From: Rhodothermales bacterium
Lineage (GTDB): Bacteria; Bacteroidota; Rhodothermia; Rhodothermales; Bin80
Assembly (NCBI GenBank): GCA_958296045.1
Contig: CATQHT010000003.1
Coordinates: forward strand, 1,127,246-1,191,245
Length of the DNA stretch: 64,000 bases
Direction of reading: 5' to 3'
Translations under genes and position numbers: made by a program
The notes under the pieces: generated by a model
What the model was told of the DNA's origin: nothing
The model's database searches: none
The model's input: only the letters and a program-made list of their open reading frames with translations
In this document: piece by piece, positions 19,841-28,526 of the stretch
Numbering within the stretch: position 1 is the stretch's first letter
Layout of the letters: every line of letters begins with the position of its first letter

Positions 19841-19855
19841 ATTGTTGTCAACAAT
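19841..19855 (-). promoter_or_regulatory. Palindrome upstream of NTPase operon
   Basis: A 15-base perfect inverted repeat, attgttg-t-caacaat, about 53 bases before the start of the AAA+ gene. On that strand it contains TTGACA, which could be a -35 box; a convincing -10 is not visible. It could be an operator for a repressor not encoded in the operon itself. Confidence 0.4.
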
Positions 19856-20075
19856 AGTGTTGTACCAGGGCTAATGGTGGATGTTCCAAGCCTGCAGCAA
19901 ATGTCTTGCTCGGGTCCCTTACTGCCGATACCCACAATCACTCCTGTAGCTGGCGTAATCAAGTCATCACGGAGCACATACGGTTTAGCTACCGCGGGCG
20001 CTGTGTGTCTGAGTGGGGCTGAGCGCGACGCTTTTCCCCGGCTCCTTCGGTCGACTCCCCTTGTGGCTGTTCCCC

Positions 20076-20513
20076 TCAATGCCCGAGCCCGGTGTCTGCA
20101 ACCTCGCGGGCTCGCTCCCGGGAGCACTCAAAGGCGCGCAGCGCTGCACGTTGCTCCTTGGACAGTGCGTGCACTCGCTCCGGCGTGGCCCGCTCCAGCG
20201 CATCGCGCGTTGCACGCAGAGTATTCGTGCGCTCTTTTACGGCGCTCTGACACTCCGTAATAGCACGCCCAGCAGAACGCTTGACCCGCGCTCTGATATA
20301 TGCTCATACCTTCGGCTCGAGGGTTGTGACACGGAGACTGTCCTTAGCGCGCTCCCTCGCAACCCGCTGTCGAAGGCGCTGCGACCGCAATGGGGGCGGC
20401 AGCTCCACACGCTGCCACATAACAGCCATCGTGCCCTCTGGGCCTAGCTGCGTGAGCGCAGCAGTAAGCGAATCAAAGGTCGCTGCAGCATCGAAACCGC
20501 CCGAAGAGCGCAT
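20076..20513 (-). pseudogene. Relic of unrecognised coding sequence
   Basis: The minus strand reads as a protein-like frame (..FDSLTAALTQLGPEGTMAVM.., then ..RATRDALERATPERVHALSK..) interrupted by one TGA at 20304-20306 and ending with TGA at 20076. The second half is charged and helical. No start codon or family is recognised. It lies between the recombinase relic and the NTPase operon and looks like decayed mobile-element cargo. Confidence 0.45.
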
Positions 20514-20952
20514 TTTATGCAGGCGAAGTACACAACGTGGAATCAACGAGTCCGTGGTGCTGCCGCTCGAGTGCAATGCCGGCTTGGACCATGGCGCGGC
20601 ATGGTGATCGGCTGAAGGTGCCAGCGGTCTGCAATAGCACACCGTAACGTCGACCTTACCCATGTGTACTTCGCTAACGAGCAGTCGAATCCGTTGCTGC
20701 CGCTCGTGATGGACAGGGCGTTTTCGCCTTCGGATATGCGCGCCATGAGCTACTGCACACTTTCGGCAAGCATCAGGGAGGTCGAACGGTCCAGCTCCCG
20801 GGCCTGCAGCGCGTTCAGCTCGGAGGCCATCGCCCGCTGCCGCGTACGTAACGGGCCAGTGCGCTCACGTAACTCCTCCAGGCTGAGCAGCCTTTCCTGG
20901 TACGCGTCAATCAGCCGCTGGCTTTTCGCTTCATAATCGGCGCGCTGAAGCC
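20514..20952 (-). pseudogene. Serine recombinase C-terminal relic
   Basis: The frame just past the methyltransferase stop reads EAKSQRLIDAYQERLLSLEEL and RTRQRAMASELNALQAREL, the coiled-coil tail typical of large serine recombinases. After a stop at 20750 and a frameshift it continues RIRLLVSEVHMGKVDVTVCY, the usual terminal beta segment. The resolvase catalytic domain is absent. It is a fragment of an integrase-like gene directly abutting the methyltransferase. Confidence 0.65.
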
Positions 20953-22032
20953 TCATGCTGACATCGCGTAGCTCAGGAGCCGCATCGCGGCCTTGTTCGA
21001 TCCATGGACGGACGGCTCGTTGCACCACAGCCATCTTAGTGTATCAATCACGCGCTGGCCTGCCTCACTTATGCTCAGCAGGGAAAAGACGGCGCGGTCA
21101 ATAGCCTGCCTGGATTCATCCACGTGCGCCTGACATGCCGGGCGCAGCGGACGTTGTGCTAACGCATCAAACTGTGCTGCCGCCTGATTCAGCCGGTCTG
21201 GGGGCAGCGCGTCCAGAAACGGGCTCGGTATTCGCTGGAGCGCCTTGATCTGTGTCCTGGAACGACCGGCGTGGGTACGCTGGCCCTGCGTCCAGTGCAC
21301 AAGCATGCCAAGTGTAGAATTGGCCCACAGCGCGTACGCCTTAAGAACTCGAGGATCAGAATGACTCAGAGTTGTCCATGCACTACCACCCATGACCGAT
21401 CTGCCAGTCGTCGCCGCCAATAGCCGCTGCGAAGTCCAGCTCATGTTGCGTGCATATAAAAGCGTACTCTTTTGATTGCGCATAGCCTGCACTTTGACGT
21501 CTTCCGCCACCGGGCTACCCTTATGCGTCGGGCCAATTCTTAGCGTTGTCTGCTTTCGGCTATTCGCTCTCCAAAGCGCGCGGTCTGGTCCGACAATATC
21601 CTGCGGACCACCTAGTTCGATGAACTCAAAAGCTCCGATCGGGCCGCAACCACGCATATGACCGATAATGTGGTGCGTTGGACCTACGCCAAATATCTGC
21701 TCCATGGGCAACATTTTAATGCCCAAGGATTCGTGGAAGCCCTCGTATGCGATCTCGCCCGTACACAGTGCTAGTGCGGCCGCCACGAGGCTCGGCCAAA
21801 CCACGCCCGCGGGGCTCCACGGTGCGCCCTTCATGCCCGTGTCAAATAGCAAGACCTGCCCAATCTCTGCTTCGCCCACGGTAATGGGCGCACTGCGTCC
21901 AGAGATCTGAAGAGACTCAACTTGGCTCAGAATTGCGCGGCCGATCTCGCCGGCCGTCCCGACACGCGTGGGGGAATCGTACAGAGTAACAAAGTGGATG
22001 CCCGACTGGCTCGGTTGCCCCCTGTATCTTGT
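20953..22032 (-). pseudogene. Methyltransferase (type IIG-like), C-terminal part, separated by insertion
   Basis: Continuation of the gene that begins at 26366. The frame is open well upstream of the first available GTG start (21879): it reads SGIHFVTLYDSPTRVGTAGE before reaching the insertion boundary. That segment would follow directly on the MEEMLLVGTRRA segment of the N-terminal part. The rest probably holds target recognition (FEFIELGGPQDI, LLYARNMSWTSQRL). About 360 codons remain. A degraded duplicate of the last ~285 bases is at 15766-16050. Without the N-terminal part it has no AdoMet or catalytic motif. Confidence 0.8.
22018..22032 (+). repeat. Insertion boundary repeat, left
   Basis: ccccctgtatcttgt; 12 of 15 bases match ccccccatttcttgt at 24486-24500. 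The two lie at the junctions with the C- and N-terminal parts of the broken methyltransferase, the positions of a target-site duplication. Confidence 0.5.
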
Positions 22033-22079
22033 ACGTGACGCTTTTGGTGTGCATCCTGAAGGTGATCACTGAGGTGGAG

Positions 22080-22365
22080 ATCTTAGCAACCGAGGTTGCC
22101 TGATGATGTCCTGGGCTTGGCCAGCCCAGCCTTTGATCACTGAATGCGGTGCACTTCGCTGAGCGTCGCATCACGGCGAGTCAACTCTCTGGGAGTACCA
22201 ATTGCCCCTTGCTGTCTTGAATGCCTGGGGGGGAGGTGTGCCCCAGAGAGTGCTGTGATACACCTCCCGAAGGAAGTCTGTGCCTTTGAGCGCCGATACA
22301 GGGACTGATGGAACGTCGCAGCGACTCGCCACCGTCATTTTCCGTCAACCAGACGCACACATCCC
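22080..22365 (+). ncRNA. Candidate IS110 bridge RNA region
   Basis: The non-coding stretch before the IS110 transposase holds three hairpins: gcaac/gttgc near 22086-22099, ctgggct/agcccag at 22111-22129, and a 9-bp stem gggaggtgt/acacctccc at 22231-22239 with 22260-22268 around a 20-base loop. In IS110 relatives the region 5' of the transposase encodes a structured bridge RNA that guides recombination. Placement and structure fit; exact ends and target-binding loops are not determined. Confidence 0.45.
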
Positions 22366-23640
22366 ATGGCTACTCATCCTCAACCGACCTTTTTCGTGGG
22401 CATTGACTGGGGCTCGACGTCCCATCAGGCCTGTATTCTCGCATCTGACGGCACGGTCCTCGGTGAAAGGGCCTTCCCTCACTCTGGCGATGGGCTTTGC
22501 CAGCTCATTGACTGGATCCTCAGCTGCGTGTCTGTTGCGGCACGCTTTATTGCGGTCGCCATCGAGGTTCCGCACGGCCCGGTCGTCGATAGCTTGCATG
22601 ATCGCGGATTTCAGGTCTTTTCCATCAATCCAAAGCAATTGGACCGCTTCCGGGATCGTTTTTCCCCTGCGGGCGCCAAGGATGATCGCCGCGACGCTCG
22701 TGTATTGGCCAGCGCCATTCGTACGGATCCCGAGTGTCTGCGGCGGACCGCCCCACTCGATGACACCGTTATTGAGCTTCGCGATTGCTCGCGCAGGGCC
22801 GAGGACCTCAAAAAGGAGCGTACCAGGCTGACCAACCAGATCCGTCAGCAGCTCTGGCGCTATTACCCGCAGTTCCTTGAACTCAAAGTAGATCTTTCTG
22901 CCGCCTGGGTCTTGGAGCTCTGGGATCGTGCGCCCACGCCTAAGCGGGCCCGCCGCATAAGGGTGTCCACCGTGGCTAATCTTCTCAAAAAGCACCGCAT
23001 CCGACGCTTCACAGCAAAGCAGGTTATCGACATCCTTCGGTCCAAACCTCTTACCGTACCTGAGGGAGTTACGGCGTCTGCAACCTCCTATATCGGTTCA
23101 CTCGTACGGAGGGTCGACCTGATTAGAAAGGAGTTGACCGCGGTAGAGAGGAAGATTGAAGCCATACTTGATTCACTCAAGGCCTGTGCCGAGCCCGCCG
23201 ATGACGAGTCCACGCCGCAAAAGCCCGATACTTTGCCGGATGCTACCATTCTCGCCTCGCTGCCGGGCGTTGGTCCCGTAGTCCTTGCCACCCTGCTTTC
23301 CGAAGCGTCTGGTGCACTGCAAGCTCGGGATTATCGAGCTCTCCGCTGCTTATGCGGCGTTGCGCCGGTTACCCGACGATCTGGAAAGAAGCGATACGTC
23401 GTCCGCCGCCGGGCTTGTCACAACCGCCTGGTAAACGCAGTCTACCATTGGAGTAGAGTGGCCGCCCAGCGGGATCCCGTAAGCAAAGCAAGGTACAGAG
23501 CCTTGCGCGCCCGCGGCCATTCACACGGCCGAGCACTGCGCACCGTAGGAGACCGATTACTGCTTGTTGCGTGTGCCATGCTGCGAAATGCCACCGTCTT
23601 TGATCCAGACCGGGTAGCGGCAGCTCACGCAAACGGATGA
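22366..23640 (+). CDS. IS110-family transposase
   Basis: 424 aa, full length. The N-terminal DEDD (RuvC-like) domain shows Asp in FFVGIDWGSTSHQ, Glu in VAIEVPHGPV, and the Asp pair in GAKDDRRDARVLA. The C-terminal Transposase_20 domain begins LASLPGVGPVVLATLLSE and includes the conserved Ser in VTRRSGKKRYVVRRR. No frameshift is seen, so the enzyme may be active. It is on the strand opposite to the broken methyltransferase. Bridge-RNA-guided recombination is established for this family. Confidence 0.93.
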   Translation: MATHPQPTFFVGIDWGSTSHQACILASDGTVLGERAFPHSGDGLCQLIDWILSCVSVAARFIAVAIEVPHGPVVDSLHDRGFQVFSINPKQLDRFRDRFSPAGAKDDRRDARVLASAIRTDPECLRRTAPLDDTVIELRDCSRRAEDLKKERTRLTNQIRQQLWRYYPQFLELKVDLSAAWVLELWDRAPTPKRARRIRVSTVANLLKKHRIRRFTAKQVIDILRSKPLTVPEGVTASATSYIGSLVRRVDLIRKELTAVERKIEAILDSLKACAEPADDESTPQKPDTLPDATILASLPGVGPVVLATLLSEASGALQARDYRALRCLCGVAPVTRRSGKKRYVVRRRACHNRLVNAVYHWSRVAAQRDPVSKARYRALRARGHSHGRALRTVGDRLLLVACAMLRNATVFDPDRVAAAHANG

Positions 23641-24464
23641 CGCGGAAAAGGAGCCTGCACGTGGCATTCTCACATGTAGAAGATATGTCTATCATGTAAT
23701 ACCGTAATCAACATAACGTTTTGATACGCTACCGCGATCTGTAAGCGGAGGCCTTGTTGCTAAGTGTTCCGATGTAGCGGTCCTGTTGGATCTTCACTTG
23801 TAGCAGCTAAATGGCGTGGGTCTGCATCGGTATCTCTTGGCCGAGCACCATGCATGGCGCTGCCGATGTCCTGGAGCACGCCTTTACGTCCAGCTTGAAA
23901 GCGTGGCCAGGTAGGACACAAGTGCACGACCGCTTAGCACCTTGTGGCTGCCCGCTGTACGCTGGGTGCCCACTTTCTCTGCCATTGCCCGCAAGCGCTC
24001 TGCTGTGTGAATGATTCTGATAGGTGAGGACAGCTTGGGCATACCGCGAACCGTGTCGCAGCAAAGCCTAGGCGGTTTGCCTATGTCGGTAGGTGGACCG
24101 CCATTAGTTGGAAGAGGGCAAAAAGGGGATTCTGGGGCTTCGTAGTCGGGTCCTAGCATCCAAAAGCGCCTTTTGGAGCGTGGGTAGGTGTTGGTGGTTG
24201 GGGATAATCTTCCGTTTGGGTTCTGGAAACATGAGTGCCAGCGTCATCCAGCGGTGGACCTGTGCCGAGTTTTCCAACTGCAGACATTGCGCGTCAATCT
24301 GCCGACCCGGTCACTCGCTACGTCTCCCTATACACCCTTCTCCATATGGCCTTGACCGCTTCCACCAGGCACCGAGCATCCAGCCCGTGTGCCCAGATCA
24401 AGACCCCGGTCACGGATGACCCGATTGGCCTCTGAGCCCCACTTTTTCCCTGAAATGGCTTTGC
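23641..24464. other. Unassigned right part of the insertion
   Basis: About 820 bases after the transposase gene. The minus strand has protein-like stretches (for example LVEAVKAIWRRVYRET near 24330-24380, reading from high to low coordinates) broken by stops, as in a decayed transposase, but I could not assign a family. Confidence 0.4.
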
Positions 24465-24480
24465 TTAAATGGTAGGAAGT

Positions 24481-24491
24481 CCCCCCCCCCC
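24481..24491 (-). repeat. Poly-G(11) tract at methyltransferase break
   Basis: Eleven consecutive C on the plus strand, G on the coding strand, at codons reading Asn-Gly-Gly-Gly-Gly just where the frame leaves the methyltransferase. Tracts of this length slip readily, and in methyltransferase genes they are known phase-variation switches. Different G numbers give different C-terminal tails here. Confidence 0.8.
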
Positions 24492-24500
24492 ATTTCTTGT
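24486..24500 (+). repeat. Insertion boundary repeat, right
   Basis: ccccccatttcttgt, partner of 22018-22032. It overlaps the poly-C tract, which makes the exact boundary ambiguous. Confidence 0.5.
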
Positions 24501-26366
24501 CCAGGCCCTCCGGGTACCAACCAGCAGCATTTCTTCCATACCAGTATCTGCTGATAAGGCTTTCTTGCCCAAGGCCTTACCCGCAGCTACTACTACAACG
24601 ATGATGCTCTCAAAGTATTCTTCGACCATCTGGCGCGTCTTAGCCCAAGATTTTGCCATCGCTGCTGTCAACGGCAACACAAATCCGATGCGTCCCCCTA
24701 TCTTCACCTTCTTCTTCGCAAGCGCAAGAAATGATGGCGCCATGCCTGCCTTATTATCGACCGGCTCGTTGCGCACCAGATGTTTCCAGCGGTTCTGGCA
24801 TGCCTTACGCTCGACATCCGTAAGGCCCGCTACGTCAAATGTCGCTTGGCCTCCACGAGTCCGAGAATAGGGAGGATTCATAAGAACCCAGTATGCACCA
24901 CCGTCTGGAACACGGATAGGCTGTTCCTCGTGGGCCTGCCCCACAGAAGGTTCTGCAACCCGATCGAACATATTAGGCACTCCGTTAGAAGCGAAGTACT
25001 CCAACGACCCCGTGAGAGCCTTAGGGGTACCAACTTCCGCCCATCCAATCTGAGTATTGCCATATGGCTCCCCTGGACCCAGTGCCGCAAGGGACGACGT
25101 AGTCAGATGGGCAGCAATGGGGCTGATATCTACGCCCACAAGCCCATACTCCATTGCATCGCGGTGCAGGATCCGCGTGGATTCTTCGCTGCCTCCTAAC
25201 TGCTCATGAAATGCAGCGATACGACGATAGCCAGTCCTAAGTAACGTGCCTGTTCCACAGGCAAGGTCAACAAGCCGTCTATTGCGCAGCAGCTGTCCGT
25301 TGGCCCAATCCTGCTGATCAATGCCGTCTCGTAATATGGTCAATGTGGCAAGTAATTCTGCCGTGGCTGCTTGGGTATAGAATGCGGCAGCCTGCTTACG
25401 ATCTGCGCTCAGCTTTGGGAACAATTCCGCACCAACGTTGATGTGCCTCCCCAGGCGAGCTCCTTCAATCTTACTTACGGCGTAAAGCAGTTTACGAAGG
25501 GCATCCGTCGTTGCTGTAAGGCTACCCTCCGCGCATATTTGCAAGGTGGTTATCGCTGGTTGAAAGATGGAATGCCAGTTGGTCGTGGTCAGGCTTCTCC
25601 AATGTTTGAGTTGCTGCACTGCGGAGGGGGCGCGGCCCAGCATCAGTGCCGGGAAAGTCGCGCCGTCTCTGTTCGCTAGGTGATTCTGGGTCAGAAGCGC
25701 ATTGAGCCAGACGACCATGGAAGTCTGGAGCCCAGCCAAAACCGTCCCCTGCCGTACGATTGTTTTGATTCGATCACGGTGCGAGCAGGTCAGGGATCGC
25801 TCCAAAATCGCGGCGCCACCCTTAACAAACTCCGCTACTTCGTCCGCTACGATCTCAATGTCCTCCTGCGGTACTGCCGACCCGGATACAAAGGCAGAAA
25901 GATCGTAAACCGTGCCTGGTAGGAATCCAGCTTCGGGCCACTCAAACAACAACGGCGCCGAACCCGCAACGAATCTCTGAGGCCGCTGATGCAAGGCGTA
26001 CTGGAATGGATCCCCATCTCGAAGTGACCTTGCAATCTGGGAGAGGGAAAGGCGTCGGAACCGAGTGGGAATATGAAGCGAGATGGCTGTCCGAACAGTG
26101 CCCCAACCCTCCGCAAGTTGCATCCCCAGCCTACTAACGGCATCCGTGCGGGCATCGCGCGCATCGAATGAGCTCTCGATGACAACGGGAGGTACAAATG
26201 AATCCGCAACGAGAATGTCTGGCCGCTGCGCCGATTTCGGTACCAGGTCCATCCTCTCGACCATGACGCGTTCTGGAGCCATCCCCCATCGCACAGTGGT
26301 GCCACGCAATGCCTCGCCCAACCCCTCGTTGAAGGTATGCTCGGTTGTCCGTCCAATCAAATGCAT
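24492..26366 (-). pseudogene. Methyltransferase (type IIG-like), N-terminal part
   Basis: About 625 codons from ATG 26366 (TTG 26375 and GTG 26369 are alternatives). The N-terminal segment RPDILVADSF..VVIESSFD resembles a PD-(D/E)xK fold with the Lys missing (ESS). Then a helical connector, AFYTQAAT (motif X region), LVDLACGTGTLL (AdoMet), VGVDISPIAAHL (motif II) and LMNPPYSR (catalytic motif IV). The frame runs into poly-G and stops in foreign sequence (LPTI at 24465), while the specificity region continues at 22032. Joined, the gene would be ~985 codons, usual for single-chain enzymes. The N-part keeps all catalytic motifs, but without the specificity half it is probably inactive. Confidence 0.8.
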
Positions 26367-26560
26367 CACAAGCAAATATCTGTCGGACTGATTTTCTTAA
26401 CGCTCACAGGACCAAAGTCATGTAGACAAATATACGGCTCTCGCTCGTAAGTCCGGTAGCGCCACCGCGGCCGCAGCGACTACAGGCGCGATACCTGACT
26501 CCCGTGGGCATCTCCAAAGTACATCGTTGCGCGGCGGTTTGCATGCGTATCAGTCGACCG

Positions 26561-27979
26561 TCATGGGTCGGTGCGCACGCGATTGATAAGCTGCTCCAGG
26601 CTCAGGACCACATCCGGGTAACGAGCCGCTAGATCGTTGTACTCGCCGACATCGCGATGCAGGTCATACAGCTCCACCCAAGAGCGCTCGGAGTCTTGAA
26701 AACGCAACAGCTTCCATTTACCGCGGCGCACAGCCTGCACGAAATGACCGCCCCACTGATTGTCAAACTCCCAATAAAAGTACTCATGCAGCGGCACGTC
26801 GCCCTGCCCCGCCAAGAGATTCACCATCGAGAGCCCGTTGGTCTTCGGCGCCGACACGCCCGCTAAGTCGGCAAAGGTGGCCAGAAAATCCCAAGAACCC
26901 CACGGGTGATCGCTAACTACGCCACCAGCCACATGGCCGGGTCCCCAGGCTATCATGGGTACCCGGATGCCTCCCTCGTAAAGGTCCCTCTTGAGCCCAC
27001 GCAGCGGACCATTACTCTCAAAAAAGCCGGGATCCGCTCCACCCTCTACATGAGGGCCATTGTCGCTTGTGAAGAGAACCACGGTGTTGTCCCCAAGCCC
27101 CAAGTCACGCACCCGGTCAAGGATGCGGCCCACCTCACGGTCAAGCCTCGACACCATGCCAGCAAAGGCGGCATGTGGCTGCGGCTGCGCCCTGTAGGTG
27201 CCGATCACGCCACAGCATGGAAACGGCTTTTCGGGGAGAAGAAGGCTTTTTCCTGACGTGTCCTGGTACGGTGCCATCGCGTCATCGGGGACCAGAAGCT
27301 CGGCATGGACCAATGCGAACGGGAGATACAAGAAGAATGGGCGCTCTTGATTCCTCTCAATAAAATCCAGTGCCTCCTCAGTGAAACGGTCATGGACATA
27401 CTCGGTCGTATCGGTGGCAATCTTGACCGTGCGGCCGTTCCGAATGGCGAAAAGGTGGTCGGTGTAGTAGGAATGGGCATGCACATGGCCCAAGTATCCT
27501 AGAAACTCATCAAAACCCTGTCGGTCGGGCGCCCCTGCCAACGTGTCGCCGAAACCCCACTTGCCAAATACGCCGGTGGCATAACCGGCCTGCTTGAGGA
27601 CCTCGGCGATAGTGCTATCGTCTTCAAGCAACCCTGGGCCCCGGTTCGATCGCGTATGGGAGTGCGCCATGTCCGCCCCTGTCAGTAACGCTACCCGCGA
27701 GGGCGCACACACGGTGTGTCCGGCATAGAATTCTGTGAAACGCATCCCTTCGCTGGCCATCTCATCCAACCTGGGTGTTCTGATCTTCTTCTGACCGTAA
27801 GCGCCAAGGTCTCCGTAGCCCAAGTCGTCAGCCAGGATGACGATAATGTTCGGGGGTGCACTCTGGCGGTCAGCCGCGTCTCCAGCAGCCATAGCACCCA
27901 GACATAGCGCCGCGATCAGCGCAACAAGAAGCAGACCGATACAGTTTTGCGGAATGATCTTAGATGGGGCTGCAGCCAT
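26561..27979 (-). CDS. Arylsulfatase-type sulfatase, exported
   Basis: 472 aa. An N-terminal hydrophobic stretch (LLLVALIAALCLGAMAAG) is a signal peptide. The metal-binding start NIIVILADDLGYGDLGAYG and the formylglycine motif CAPSR (in HTVCAPSRVALLTG) define a type I sulfatase, which hydrolyses sulfate esters after Cys is converted to formylglycine. LFTSDNGPH supplies the second Ca2+ ligands, and GLKRDLYEGGIRVPMIAW is typical of arylsulfatase A-like enzymes. It is divergent from two arylsulfotransferase genes, so sulfated organic compounds may be handled by this cluster. The maturing enzyme is not in the window. The substrate is unknown. Confidence 0.9.
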   Translation of the reverse strand: MAAAPSKIIPQNCIGLLLVALIAALCLGAMAAGDAADRQSAPPNIIVILADDLGYGDLGAYGQKKIRTPRLDEMASEGMRFTEFYAGHTVCAPSRVALLTGADMAHSHTRSNRGPGLLEDDSTIAEVLKQAGYATGVFGKWGFGDTLAGAPDRQGFDEFLGYLGHVHAHSYYTDHLFAIRNGRTVKIATDTTEYVHDRFTEEALDFIERNQERPFFLYLPFALVHAELLVPDDAMAPYQDTSGKSLLLPEKPFPCCGVIGTYRAQPQPHAAFAGMVSRLDREVGRILDRVRDLGLGDNTVVLFTSDNGPHVEGGADPGFFESNGPLRGLKRDLYEGGIRVPMIAWGPGHVAGGVVSDHPWGSWDFLATFADLAGVSAPKTNGLSMVNLLAGQGDVPLHEYFYWEFDNQWGGHFVQAVRRGKWKLLRFQDSERSWVELYDLHRDVGEYNDLAARYPDVVLSLEQLINRVRTDP

Positions 27980-28526
27980 GTCGGTAACGGTGTAAGCCGG
28001 GTTGATTGCGGGTTAAATGCAGCAAGGTGACTCGTTCCTCAGACCATTGCACTTGGCGTCACCCCCTTCGCTTAGAGATCGCCATGTGCACCGGCTGGGC
28101 AGCCATTCACCGACGGAAAACGAATCCGCCCTCACCAAAACAAGATACTATGCTGCATTGACGATCGGGAGGCACCCGCCATGCCTGCCGACCGAATTCC
28201 CGTGACACCCTCAATGCCGCGCGCAGATCGGCAGCAGATACACCTGCGCCTAGTGCAGGCGCTGCTCACGCTGCTAAACCCATCCACGAGACACAATCCA
28301 TTATCTTCTTCTGAAGTGTTCAGGGGAACGGTGTTGGACTTTGGATTACAGCGTTGCAGCACTAACTTTGCAGGAAGTTCTCTCGATAATTTCGGACTCT
28401 TGGGGAGGCTTGTATGCGCCGATTCAGGGGCACATATTCTTGTGGCACCAGCGTACGGCGCCGCTAGGCCATACGGCCTGATCGGTTCGACCAGGAGGTC
28501 CGCACCACCATGTACGTTATCCTCTG
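27980..28526. other. Divergent intergenic region, sulfatase/sulfotransferase
   Basis: About 550 bases between divergent genes; promoters for both should be here. Short open frames have no recognised motif. Confidence 0.45.

Larger units (their letters stand above)
22033..24485 (+). mobile_element. 2.45-kb insertion carrying an IS110-family transposase
   Basis: Sequence separating the two parts of the methyltransferase gene. It contains an intact IS110-type transposase gene, a structured left flank, and about 0.84 kb of unassigned sequence on the right. IS110 elements do not usually make 15-bp target duplications, so the unit may be a composite with IS110 nested in an older insertion. Boundaries are inferred from where the methyltransferase frame breaks and from the near-repeats at 22018 and 24486. 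Confidence 0.65.

Noticed and set aside
19664-20260. 198-codon forward frame
   Set aside because: Antisense to the start of the AAA+ gene and its upstream region; composition looks like a shadow and no motif is present.
24108-24419. Forward frame of 103 codons inside the insertion
   Set aside because: No family motif; the opposite strand looks more protein-like though broken, so it is likely a shadow of a relic.
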